DNA from: a virus
Strand: one strand, 5' to 3'
IMG/VR virus record: IMGVR_UViG_3300031227_003508
Location: 1-36,462 of that record
Length of the DNA: 36,462 bases
The notes under the pieces were generated by a model. The model searched no databases and was not told the origin of the DNA. It saw only the letters and a program-made list of their open reading frames with translations. A program made the position numbers and the translations under genes. How positions within the stretch are numbered: the first letter of the stretch is position 1; each line of letters begins with the position of its first letter. Shown here piece by piece: positions 17,586-24,010 of the stretch.

Positions 17586-17735
17586 ATGAGACATATGATG
17601 CAGGTTGACGGGACCTTATGGGAGGCTTTGGTAATCAAGGCTGCCGAGGAATCACTGAAGCAAAAAAAGACGATTACACCAGCTAAGTATGTCAAGATGA
17701 TAATGTTGCGGCATCTGAAAAGAGTGGCGAACTAG
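17586..17735 (+). CDS. 49-residue RHH-like putative DNA-binding protein
   Basis: A short gene with AAGGAG at 17574-17579, 6 nt before ATG 17586. The product (MRHMMQVDGTLWEALVIK..., ending LRHLKRVAN) can be read as a short strand, helix A (LWEALVIKAAEESLKQKK) and helix B (TPAKYVKMIMLRHLKR), the order of ribbon-helix-helix regulators such as Arc/CopG. The turn between helices carries KKTITP. It is the first gene after the control region and may bind the repeated octamers there. The RHH assignment is by pattern; length is right for the family. Confidence 0.5.
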   Translation: MRHMMQVDGTLWEALVIKAAEESLKQKKTITPAKYVKMIMLRHLKRVAN

Positions 17736-17737
17736 GA

Positions 17738-17908
17738 ATGTCGGACTCGGGATACATTCAGGACGCAGAACGAAACGGCGGCGGGTTCCCTGAATTTTGT
17801 CCGCAGTGTGATAATCAAATTTGTACCGGGGATCAGCTTTGTCAGGATTGCGAATTAGAATATCAGATTTGTGAGGATGACGATGAACGAAGAAACTTTA
17901 CGATCTGA
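17738..17908 (+). CDS. 56-residue zinc-ribbon protein
   Basis: A small gene starting 2 nt after the previous stop. The product has two knuckles, CPQC and CQDC, with further Cys between and after them (ICTGDQLCQDC, YQIC), as in small phage zinc ribbons. It is acidic at the C-terminus (CEDDDE) and has no membrane segment. No strong ribosome binding site is visible, so translation may be coupled to the upstream gene. It overlaps the next gene by 26 nt. Function unknown; protein or nucleic acid binding is possible. Confidence 0.5.
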   Translation: MSDSGYIQDAERNGGGFPEFCPQCDNQICTGDQLCQDCELEYQICEDDDERRNFTI

Positions 17909-18044
17909 AATCATAAGCATGATGAGTGGGAACGGGTTCTGGCTGGATTCCGAGTGCATGGAAGAACTTCTCGAAAACAGGGTAATGACGTTCCTTCACC
18001 CCGATGGAACCGAAGTCGAGTTGAAAGCAAGAATAAGCAAATAG
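17883..18044 (+). CDS. 53-residue hypothetical protein
   Basis: A short gene starting inside the end of the zinc-ribbon gene in another frame. GAGG at 17873-17876 is 6 nt before ATG 17883; an ATG at 17877 is in frame but too close. The product (MNEETLRSEIISMM..., ending VELKARISK) should have an N-terminal helix and a C-terminal beta hairpin (MTFLHPDGTEVELKARI). Not recognised. Its spacing to the next gene, which has AAGAAGGAG, fits a continuous early operon. Confidence 0.45.
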   Translation: MNEETLRSEIISMMSGNGFWLDSECMEELLENRVMTFLHPDGTEVELKARISK

Positions 18045-18060
18045 AAGAAGGAGAACGAAA

Positions 18061-18540
18061 ATGAGTGAAGACGCGACAGAAGCAATGTTCGGTGATGATG
18101 ATCTCGGTACCACCGACCTGATCAAGATGATGGCCGAGGCTATCACGATCGAGATGGACGCTGTGGAGAAACTCCACAAAGAACATGCTCGGCGTAAGGT
18201 TGAGTTAGATTCGGCGAAGGAACGGCTCTGTGTCACCTTGCAGGAGGCTGGTATGGAGAGCTGCAAGCTGGATAACGGGTTGACGCCCCGGGCGGTTATC
18301 AAAGAGAAGTTCTTCAAGGCATCGGAGGTATCGGATGAGATCCTTCACGATTGGCTGCGAAAAGCAGGGATTGGCGACATCATCATCCCTTACGTTCATT
18401 GGGGAACCATGAACAGTACCGTCAAAGCGTTTCGTGACGGCGGTGGTGAGATTCCGGCTAGCGTACTGTCGTTGACACTGGTGCCGACGATTACGATGAA
18501 TGGCAAAAGCAAATTCCTCGCGGAAAGGGCAGGTGCATAG
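18061..18540 (+). CDS. Conserved phage protein of the recombination region
   Basis: A 159-residue protein with an N-terminal helix pair (residues ~19-65, coiled-coil-like) and a C-terminal part with LRKAGIGDIIIPYVHWGTMNSTVKAF..GGEIPASV. This C-terminal pattern, a helix with 'WLRKAGLGDLI' and then 'LSALVKE..ELPEGV', occurs in phage proteins near single-strand annealing genes. Function is not known. A strong AAGAAGGAG precedes ATG 18061. It may act with the two following genes in DNA recombination or replication; this is inferred from context. Confidence 0.6.
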   Translation: MSEDATEAMFGDDDLGTTDLIKMMAEAITIEMDAVEKLHKEHARRKVELDSAKERLCVTLQEAGMESCKLDNGLTPRAVIKEKFFKASEVSDEILHDWLRKAGIGDIIIPYVHWGTMNSTVKAFRDGGGEIPASVLSLTLVPTITMNGKSKFLAERAGA

Positions 18541-18692
18541 TGAAAACAAGAACAAAAGCATGTTTGATATTTGTTGCAATCTGGTATCTTTACCCGATAT
18601 GTCGTTTCTTGGAGGTTACTTGGGATTTCGTCACAATCAGTATTGATGTTATCGAGAAACATATGGTCAAAGGCGAGAAAGGGGATAGATGA
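18540..18692 (+). CDS. 50-residue membrane protein
   Basis: A short gene with a GTG start that shares its G with the previous TAG and a stop that overlaps the next start in an ATGA. The product (MKTRTKACLIFVAIWYLYPI..., ending VKGEKGDR) has a positively charged start, one hydrophobic segment (residues ~7-20) and a charged C-terminus, so it is likely an inner-membrane peptide with the N-terminus inside. The tight overlaps on both sides and full coverage of the gap support it being real. Function unknown. Confidence 0.5.
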   Translation: MKTRTKACLIFVAIWYLYPICRFLEVTWDFVTISIDVIEKHMVKGEKGDR

Positions 18693-19747
18693 GAATGGAG
18701 ACTAACCAAAATACCTCGGTAGTAGTGGACCCGTTCGCCAACAGTCTTGCTGTGTTCGAGCCACTGAAGGCTGAGATTGCCAAGTGGAAGGAAAAGAACG
18801 CAGGGCTGGTGTTCAGCTATGAGACACCAAAAGGTGAAATCGAAGCCAGGTCCCACGTCTTCAAGTTACGCCAGACTAAGAGCAAGATCAAAACCGTCCA
18901 CAAAGAGGCTAAGGCCAAGGCGCTTGCCCATTGTCAGGCTGTTGACGGTGAGAAGAACTGGTGCCTGGGTGAGGTGGAGGAGATGATCAAGGTCCACATG
19001 GATCCTATCAATGCCAAGGCCGAGAGAGCCAAGCAGGCAGAACTGGCAAAGATTGAGGCTGCTCGTGCTGCCAACGTCAAAGCCGAGCAGGAACGATTGG
19101 CTGAGATCGAGCGCAGGGAGGCTGAGGTTACCAAGAAACAGGCCGAACTGAAAGCCCAGCAGGAAGTGGCTATGAGGGCTGAAAAGGAACTTCAAGACAG
19201 AGTCATGGCTGAGGAGGAAGCAAGGATTGCCAGGAGGGACTTCGACGAAGCAGAGATTCGTCGGGCTGAGAAGGAACGGCAAGACAAAGTCAAAGCCGAG
19301 CAGGAAGCTCTGGCAAAGAAGGCTCAGGCCGAGGCCGACCAGCTCCGACGTGAGCGTGAAGCGTTCGAGGCCGAGAAGGCGGCTGAGGCCGACGCCAGAC
19401 GGCGTGAGCAAGAGGCTATAGCAAAGGCCGAACTGGACAAGAAAGAGGCTCTGGCTCAGGCTGAGAGGGATAAGATCGAAACTGTGGCAGCAGAGAAGCA
19501 AGCGGCGGCTGACGCAGCGGCGGCGATCGTCAAAGAAGAAGAGCAACTCGCCAAAGCAAAGCGGGTCGAGGCTGAGAAGGCGGCGGCGGCTGAGAAGAAG
19601 CGGGTGGAGGATACGGCACACCAAGAAGAGGTTGAAGTCGTGATACTTAGTCAGTTACATCAATTAACTAAAGAGTATGACACAGCGACTAATATCTTGA
19701 ACGCCATGTCAAAAGGTGAAATCTCTCACGTTTCCATCAACTACTAA
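18689..19747 (+). CDS. Long coiled-coil phage protein (recombination neighbourhood)
   Basis: A 352-residue protein with a folded N-terminal ~110 residues (LKAEIAKWKEKNAGLVFSYE, ARSHVFKLRQTKSKIKTVHK, then GEVEEMIKVHMDPINAKAE) and ~200 residues of Ala/Glu/Lys/Arg-rich single helix or coiled coil. The N-terminal pattern is common in phage proteins next to annealing and ssDNA-binding genes. Start taken at ATG 18689 (AAAGGGG just upstream, ATGA overlap); ATG 18695 is also possible. The very regular helical body may bridge complexes or be a scaffold on DNA. No enzyme motif. Confidence 0.65.
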   Translation: MRMETNQNTSVVVDPFANSLAVFEPLKAEIAKWKEKNAGLVFSYETPKGEIEARSHVFKLRQTKSKIKTVHKEAKAKALAHCQAVDGEKNWCLGEVEEMIKVHMDPINAKAERAKQAELAKIEAARAANVKAEQERLAEIERREAEVTKKQAELKAQQEVAMRAEKELQDRVMAEEEARIARRDFDEAEIRRAEKERQDKVKAEQEALAKKAQAEADQLRREREAFEAEKAAEADARRREQEAIAKAELDKKEALAQAERDKIETVAAEKQAAADAAAAIVKEEEQLAKAKRVEAEKAAAAEKKRVEDTAHQEEVEVVILSQLHQLTKEYDTATNILNAMSKGEISHVSINY

Positions 19748-19785
19748 AACAAGAACAGTAAACCATTTTGTAGGAGAAAAGAAAG

Positions 19786-20670
19786 ATGACAGAAGAAGGA
19801 AACAAATCAATCGAAGTAAGGCCAGAAGCCGAGACGGCACTGGCAATCCCAGCCGAGGAGCTGGACGAGATGTTCGGCGAATCGTCGCTGGACATGACAA
19901 CGGGCCTGTCGTTCAATGTCGTCAAGATCATCCGTGAGACGGGCCAGTTCGATCTTGGTAACGAGGTATATGCCAAGACAATCAAAGGACACATCCTGTT
20001 CAAGCACCGAGCTGCTCAGTTCTGGGATAAGTCGTTCGATGAGCGTGGGCCGGACGATGACCCAAGGCCGGTATGCTACAGCATCGACGGCTTCTCACCG
20101 TGTGGAGGCGAAAAGCCACAGTCCGAAGGGACGTGTTCCAGTTGCCCGCAGGACAAATGGGGCAGTGATCCCAAGGGCGGCAAAGGTAAGGCGTGTCGCA
20201 ACACGATGCGATTCCTCTTCCTACAGGACGGTGCAGTGATCCCGGTTGTGTTGTCCGCTCCGCCGACATCACTCGGTAAGAAGAGTCCGCTGACACACTG
20301 GCTGAACAGTGTGCCGAACGATGTGTCAACAGCGTTTGACGCTATCGGCATGAAGAACAAGAAGGGTGGTCCCATCGTTGAGTATTGGACCGCTCACGTC
20401 GAACTGAGTCTTGAGAAGAAAGATTTCGCCGGCGACTTGATGGCGAGTATCCTTGTCGTCAAGACCCTGGACATCGTGACGCCCAAGTCCGATCCGACTA
20501 TGCTCAGGTTACTGCACACGATGATGAAGGACACCTCCGAGATGTACAAGGCTGAGCAACTCAGTTACATCGAGTCCGAGCAGACCGAGCCGGAACCGGA
20601 ACCAGAGTACAGCGACGAGACGGCTGATGCTGATGCTGACGACAACGTCGGTGACAATATACCAATATAG
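19786..20670 (+). CDS. Cys-rich putative ssDNA-binding-type phage protein
   Basis: A 294-residue protein. The central part has the pattern GTCSSCPQDKWGS....GKGKACRNTMRF.FL, found in a phage family located beside recombination genes, with three Cys likely binding zinc. Around it are beta strands (VIPVVLSAPPTSLGK, AHVELSLEKKD..A) that could form an OB-like fold, and the C-terminus is acidic (EPEPEPEYSDE, then an Asp-rich end), as in phage SSBs. That tail would recruit partner enzymes. Start at ATG 19786 with GGAG 9 nt upstream. The ssDNA-binding role is inferred. Confidence 0.5.
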   Translation: MTEEGNKSIEVRPEAETALAIPAEELDEMFGESSLDMTTGLSFNVVKIIRETGQFDLGNEVYAKTIKGHILFKHRAAQFWDKSFDERGPDDDPRPVCYSIDGFSPCGGEKPQSEGTCSSCPQDKWGSDPKGGKGKACRNTMRFLFLQDGAVIPVVLSAPPTSLGKKSPLTHWLNSVPNDVSTAFDAIGMKNKKGGPIVEYWTAHVELSLEKKDFAGDLMASILVVKTLDIVTPKSDPTMLRLLHTMMKDTSEMYKAEQLSYIESEQTEPEPEPEYSDETADADADDNVGDNIPI

Positions 20671-20756
20671 TCCAGCGCCCTCCTCCGAAGTCAGGTCGGC
20701 CGCAGGTGGCTGAGGTCGGCCTGGCTTTATATTGTGAAAAGAAAAAGGACAAAATT
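20671..20756 (+). repeat. Gap with AGGTCGGCC repeats
   Basis: Between two genes, AGGTCGGCC occurs twice about 20 bp apart, with a related AGGTGGCTG in the middle, followed by an AT-rich ribosome binding region (AAAAGGA at 20743-20749). An open frame spans part of it but has no convincing start. The repeats could be a binding site; no clear terminator is seen. Confidence 0.35.
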
Positions 20757-21179
20757 ATGCCACTCAAAAACTATACATCTACTTTTCCGGTATCACGTTC
20801 GATAGCATATATCGAGACGAAGCTGACTCAGAACGGGGCTAAGCAAATTCTCAAGTTGTACGATGATACTCAGCGTGTAACATCTATCTTTTTCATTATT
20901 CCGCTGAACGGAAACGATATATCCTTCAAGTTGCCGGCAAGGGTTGCTGAATGTGAAAAAGTATTACGAGCTAATCTGAGGCCGAGAGCCACGTCGGAGA
21001 CAAGAAAGAAAGTTACACAGCAAGCCGAACGGACGGCATGGAAGATCTTACTGGACTGGGTAGAGGCACAAATGGCGATGATAGAACTTGCACAGGTCGA
21101 ATTTTTGGAAGTTTTTCTGCCATATACCTATAACAATCAGACCGAACAAACTTTTTATGATAAAAGAACGTGGTTATAA
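20757..21179 (+). CDS. Conserved phage protein, PLKNYTS family
   Basis: A 140-residue protein of a family widespread in phages, recognisable by the start PLKNYTSTFPVSRSIAYIE, the strand pair FFIIPLNGNDISFKLPARV, and the ending ERTAWKILLDWVEAQMAMIELA..FLEVFLPY. Its function is not known; homologues lie near DNA replication and recombination genes. The open frame begins at 20706, but ATG 20757, 7 nt after AAAAGGA, begins at the conserved motif and is chosen. It is the last protein gene before the RNA-rich interval. Confidence 0.7.
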   Translation: MPLKNYTSTFPVSRSIAYIETKLTQNGAKQILKLYDDTQRVTSIFFIIPLNGNDISFKLPARVAECEKVLRANLRPRATSETRKKVTQQAERTAWKILLDWVEAQMAMIELAQVEFLEVFLPYTYNNQTEQTFYDKRTWL

Positions 21180-21202
21180 GGCACTTTTGCCCAAGGGGTG
21201 AC

Positions 21203-21333
21203 CCACCTTAATAGCACCGGGGACTTCAAGGAACGAATCCTGCTAAATCAGGACGAACAGATAGGAGGTGTTCTATGATACGGTAAGTCAATAGCTTATC
21301 TTGGGGACCGTTGAGAAACAGGCCCCACCTTAT
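21203..21333 (+). other. Gene-free stretch with hairpins upstream of the tRNA
   Basis: No protein gene. CCACCTTA followed by (A)TAGC and GGGG occurs at 21203-21222 and again at 21325-21340, the second copy leading into the tRNA. Predicted local structures are TCCTG/CAGGA (21238-21242 / 21249-21253), AGCACC/GGTGTT (21213-21218 / 21267-21272), and TGGGG-CC / GG-CCCCA (21302-21309 / 21321-21327). A 3-codon reading frame ATG ATA CGG TAA at 21275-21286 follows AGGAGG. It may be the remains of a second RNA gene or a leader; neither is proven. Confidence 0.35.
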
Positions 21334-21406
21334 AGCGGGGTAGAGCAATTGGCAGCTTGCATGGCTCATAACCATGAGGTTGGGGGTTCGAGTCCCTCCT
21401 CCGCTA
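21334..21406 (+). tRNA. tRNA-Met (anticodon CAT)
   Basis: A complete 73-nt cloverleaf: acceptor stem AGCGGGG / CTCCGCT (one G-T pair), D stem GAGC/GCTT with loop AATTGGCA, anticodon stem CATGG/CCATG with loop CTCATAA (anticodon CAT at 21367-21369), a 5-nt variable loop, T stem GGGGG/CCCTC with loop TTCGAGT, and discriminator A. The CCA end is not encoded. The first pair is A-T and there is no G-C-rich initiator anticodon stem, so it reads as an elongator Met tRNA; a tRNA-Ile2 with a modified C34 cannot be excluded from the sequence. Confidence 0.9.
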
Positions 21407-21439
21407 ATTTATTGTGCTGCGACCAAACAACTATGCCCG

Positions 21440-21467
21440 TTTTCCTGTGCGGGTTATCACAGGAAAA
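21440..21467 (+). terminator. Perfect 10-bp hairpin after the tRNA, possible terminator
   Basis: TTTTCCTGTG and CACAGGAAAA form a perfect stem around an 8-nt loop (CGGGTTAT). It is followed by ACTTTTAT rather than a long T run, so termination on the + strand would be weak; the tRNA could instead be processed here. GCCCG just upstream (21435-21439) can also pair with CGGGT in the loop, giving an alternative fold. Confidence 0.5.
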
Positions 21468-21481
21468 ACTTTTATAAGTTA

Positions 21482-21591
21482 ATGCGTGGTAGTGGCGTGT
21501 GTGAAACGCTAAGTCCTGATCAGGCTTTTAATTGCCAATAAATATACCCTGCCAATGACGCATCAAAACGGGTAGGCTAACTGCCACGCAT
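21482..21591 (+). ncRNA. Candidate structured RNA of about 110 nt, unknown family
   Basis: The ends pair as ATGCGTGG / CCACGCAT (8 bp), then AGT/ACT after one mismatch. Inside are hairpin GCGT/ACGC at 21495-21509 with loop GTGTGAA, hairpin AAG-CCT / AGG-CTT at 21511-21527, and stem TACCC/GGGTA around a 20-nt loop at 21545-21573. That loop holds a second ACGCAT (21558-21563) that could pair with the 5' ATGCGT instead, so a switch is possible. It sits between the tRNA and the 3D-domain gene, ending 33 nt before its start, so it may be a cis-regulatory leader or an independent RNA. I do not recognise the family. Confidence 0.45.
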
Positions 21592-21624
21592 ATATTTTGA
21601 TAACCAGAAAAAAGGATACTCAGT

Positions 21625-22050
21625 ATGACTGACAAAGAAACCATACGATTGTTATCTTACCTGTTGATTTTCTTGACTACAATCGCAATCATCTTCGGTA
21701 CCAGAAAAGAGGTGACGGAGTCACCTGTCACGGAGGACACCGGGGCAGTGGATGCCCCATTATTGCTGGACGCTAATGTCAGTGCGTATTGTCCGTGTGA
21801 GAAGTGTTGTGGTAGGTGGGCAAACGGAGTAACCGCCTCTGGTCATGTGATTCATTCCGGTGACAAGTTCATGGCAGCACCCAGTAACTATCCATTCGGG
21901 ACGGTTATTGACATTCCGGGATATGGTGCAGCACCAGTGTTGGACAGGGGCGGGGCCATCACCGGCAATAAACTTGACGTGTTCTTCCCTACACACCAGG
22001 AAGCTCTGGAGTGGGGACGGCAGTATTTGACAGTGGAGGTTTGGAAATGA
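21625..22050 (+). CDS. 3D-domain protein, membrane-anchored cell-wall enzyme candidate
   Basis: A 141-residue protein with an N-terminal membrane segment (LLSYLLIFLTTIAIIF, residues ~9-24) and a C-terminal 3D (DPBB) domain. Conserved parts are visible: DANVSAYCPCEKCCG (Cys 56, 58, 61, 62), PFGTVIDIPGYG, and LDRGGAITGNKLDVFF with the aspartates D107 and D118 that give the domain its name. Related domains occur in MltA and YabE-type lytic transglycosylases, so it may cut peptidoglycan, either as a signal-anchor endolysin or for entry. The Glu/Asp nucleophile cannot be assigned with certainty. AAAAAAGGA lies upstream of ATG 21625. Confidence 0.8.
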   Translation: MTDKETIRLLSYLLIFLTTIAIIFGTRKEVTESPVTEDTGAVDAPLLLDANVSAYCPCEKCCGRWANGVTASGHVIHSGDKFMAAPSNYPFGTVIDIPGYGAAPVLDRGGAITGNKLDVFFPTHQEALEWGRQYLTVEVWK

Positions 22051-22111
22051 CAACCCAGCACCGTGGCGTACTAGGAGAAGGTTAAAGCGAGAATGGAAAA
22101 AAGCAAAGGAG

Positions 22112-22228
22112 ATGATCATGACAAAAAAGAAGGAAGCAAAAGCAAAGAAGATGATCATGACAAAAAAGAAGGAAGCAAAAGCAAAGAAGAAGGACAGGAC
22201 GAAAAAGAAGGAAGCAAAAGCAAAGAAG
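22112..22228 (+). repeat. 39-bp tandem repeat, three copies
   Basis: Copies start at 22112, 22151 and 22190, each 39 nt (13 codons). The first two are identical; the third differs at its start. The array encodes the Lys-rich N-terminus of the gene that follows, MTKKKEAKAKK-type units. Because the unit is a multiple of three, copy number change would leave the frame intact. Confidence 0.9.
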
Positions 22229-22531
22229 AAGGACAGGACGAGCAGGTCAACTGAGGCTGGCGAGCAACTCGAAATGTTCGACGTTCGCCCAAAACAGGGT
22301 AAAGCTATCGTGGAGGCGGTGAGGCTTTACAAGAAATATCAACAAGCTCGCATCGAGGCCTTGGACAAGGAAATCGAACAAAAAAAGGTTATCCTCAAGC
22401 TGGTGAAAGAGGAAAACCTGCAACCGCTGGCAACTGGTCAAATCAAGTTCGAGTTCGGTGGGATCACTGTCTCCGTCATGCCGAGAGATGAGCTGGTCCA
22501 GGTCAAGGACAAAGCGGGTGACAACGAGTAA
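22118..22531 (+). CDS. Lys-rich repeat protein, possible nucleic acid binding
   Basis: A 137-residue protein. The N-terminal ~40 residues are three 13-residue units rich in Lys (TKKKEAKAKK), a strongly basic tail as in histone-like proteins. The rest is a folded or coiled domain: EQLEMFDVRPKQGKAIVEAVRLYKKYQQARIEALDKEIEQKK, then a beta part KFEFGGITVSVMPRDEL. ATG 22118 lies 6 nt after GGAG and is preferred to ATG 22112, whose spacing would be zero. Function unknown; the tail should bind nucleic acid or acidic partners. It directly precedes the SNF2 helicase. Confidence 0.6.
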   Translation: MTKKKEAKAKKMIMTKKKEAKAKKKDRTKKKEAKAKKKDRTSRSTEAGEQLEMFDVRPKQGKAIVEAVRLYKKYQQARIEALDKEIEQKKVILKLVKEENLQPLATGQIKFEFGGITVSVMPRDELVQVKDKAGDNE

Positions 22532-22547
22532 GATAATTCTTGACAAT

Positions 22548-22596
22548 TGCTACAATGTTCAAGGTCACTAAAGGACATGTAAGCAACATTGTTGCA
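22548..22596 (+). promoter_or_regulatory. Inverted repeat in the helicase leader
   Basis: TGCtACAATGTT (22548-22559) and AACATTGTtGCA (22585-22596) pair over 12 positions with one T-T mismatch, around a 25-nt loop. It lies just after the upstream stop and ends 16 nt before the helicase start. TTGACA at 22540-22545 directly precedes it. It could be an operator or a hairpin leader controlling the helicase. Confidence 0.45.
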
Positions 22597-22612
22597 CGAA
22601 GGGCTTGGAAAC

Positions 22613-24010
22613 ATGTATAAGTTATATAAACATCAAGAAAAAGGAATAGAAATTGGGAAGCAAGGAAGCCTTGCTTTTTTCTGGGAATGTGGAGTTGGAA
22701 AAACGTTGGCGATGCTCAAGGTGATTCAGTATTACAAATCACAAGGTATAGGTCCAGCTTTAGTCGTTGCACCTTTGAGCATCTTGGACGCTGCATGGAT
22801 ACAGGACTGTAAGAAGTTCACCCCGGACCTGTCTATCGTGTCACTGTGGTCCAGTAAGCCACTGGAACGACGTAAGCGGCTGAAAGAGGACCACGACATC
22901 TATGTGGCTAACTACGAGACGTTCAAGAGCTTGTGGCTGGACATACAGGCCAAGCGGTTCGGCGTCTTGATCGTGGATGAGTCGTCGAAGATGAAGAACC
23001 CAACCAGCCAGATCACCCGGGGCTTGTTGGCGATGGCTGGTATCACCACCCGGGCGAAGAGTAGGGTACGGTACCCGGTCACATATACCGTACCCTATCG
23101 TTACGTCATGTCAGGAACCCCTGCACCGAATAACAAGGGTGAGTACTGGGCACAGATCAAGTTCATCACCGGGCGGGGCAATGAGTGTTACAATGATAAC
23201 TTCTATGCGTTCAGGTCCCGATACTTCTACTCGATTCCGATAGGACGGACCGGCCAGAAGAAGTGGAACTTCCGGAGAGCGACACACAATGAGTTTGTAG
23301 CGAAGATGCTGCCAGTGACGGACGTGGTGGCTAAAGCCGATGCGGTTGACCTTCCAGAGCAGGTACGCGAGATACGGAGCGTTGAGCTGTCGGTTCCGGA
23401 ACGTAAAGCCTATGACGAGCTAAAGGATGACCTGGTGCTCAAGTTAAAGGACGAGACGATACTTGCATCGTCGGCCCTGGTCGAAGTGATGAAGCTTCGA
23501 CAGCTTTCCAGTGGTTTCTGTTACGGCGAGACTTCGACGCACACTATCGGGACATCCAAGTTGAAGGAGCTGAAGGAGCTGCTCGAAGAGATCGGGAACC
23601 AGCAGGTTATTGTGTGGGCCAACTTCAAGCATGAGATACGGACGATATTAGATATGTTGGCGTCAGAGGGCTATATTGCTCAGGGACTATGGAGCGAAAC
23701 CCAAGAACGTGACATCGTTATTAAGACTTTCCAGAGAGGCTTCTCGCAAGTGCTTGTCGCCAACCCCCAGAGTGCGGCTCACGGCTTAACATTCACCAAC
23801 TGCTCTTATGCGATATATTTCTCAATGAACTACAGCTACGAACTTCAGAAGCAATCAGAGGACAGGATCCATCGTATCGGCCAGGGCAAAAAGTGTACTT
23901 ACTATTTCTTAATCGCTCGCAACACGGTTGACAAGATGATCTATAACGCCGTTTCCAAGAAGGGCGATCTGTCAAGAGAAGTGCTGGGGTATTTGAAAGG
24001 TGGTGTGTAA
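22613..24010 (+). CDS. SNF2-family (SF2) helicase/translocase
   Basis: A 465-residue SNF2-type ATPase. Motifs in order: Walker A ECGVGKT (residues 25-31), VVAPLSILDAAW (Ia), DESS (residues 122-125), MSGTPAPN (III), VIVWANFKHEI (IV), NPQSAAHGLTFTNCS (V), and QSEDRIHRIGQ (VI). SNF2 proteins move on double-stranded DNA; in phages they are thought to help recombination or replication restart. The frame opens at a TTG at 22589, but ATG 22613 begins the conserved YKLYKHQEKGI and is chosen. An insert of ~13 residues before motif III coincides with a perfect 12-bp inverted repeat in the DNA. Confidence 0.9.
   Translation: MYKLYKHQEKGIEIGKQGSLAFFWECGVGKTLAMLKVIQYYKSQGIGPALVVAPLSILDAAWIQDCKKFTPDLSIVSLWSSKPLERRKRLKEDHDIYVANYETFKSLWLDIQAKRFGVLIVDESSKMKNPTSQITRGLLAMAGITTRAKSRVRYPVTYTVPYRYVMSGTPAPNNKGEYWAQIKFITGRGNECYNDNFYAFRSRYFYSIPIGRTGQKKWNFRRATHNEFVAKMLPVTDVVAKADAVDLPEQVREIRSVELSVPERKAYDELKDDLVLKLKDETILASSALVEVMKLRQLSSGFCYGETSTHTIGTSKLKELKELLEEIGNQQVIVWANFKHEIRTILDMLASEGYIAQGLWSETQERDIVIKTFQRGFSQVLVANPQSAAHGLTFTNCSYAIYFSMNYSYELQKQSEDRIHRIGQGKKCTYYFLIARNTVDKMIYNAVSKKGDLSREVLGYLKGGV
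23062..23097 (+). repeat. Perfect 12-bp inverted repeat inside the helicase gene
   Basis: TAGGGTACGGTA and TACCGTACCCTA are exact reverse complements separated by 12 nt. The sequence encodes the RVRYPVTYTVPYR segment, extra to the usual SNF2 spacing before motif III. No T run follows, so it is not a terminator. It may be the scar of a small palindromic insertion or an RNA hairpin in the message. Confidence 0.85.

Noticed and set aside
21482-21591. Hammerhead or other known small ribozyme
   Set aside because: The GAAA and CTGAT words present do not fall in the right order around stems.
22112-22228. CRISPR array
   Set aside because: The 39-bp units are directly adjacent without spacers and encode protein.
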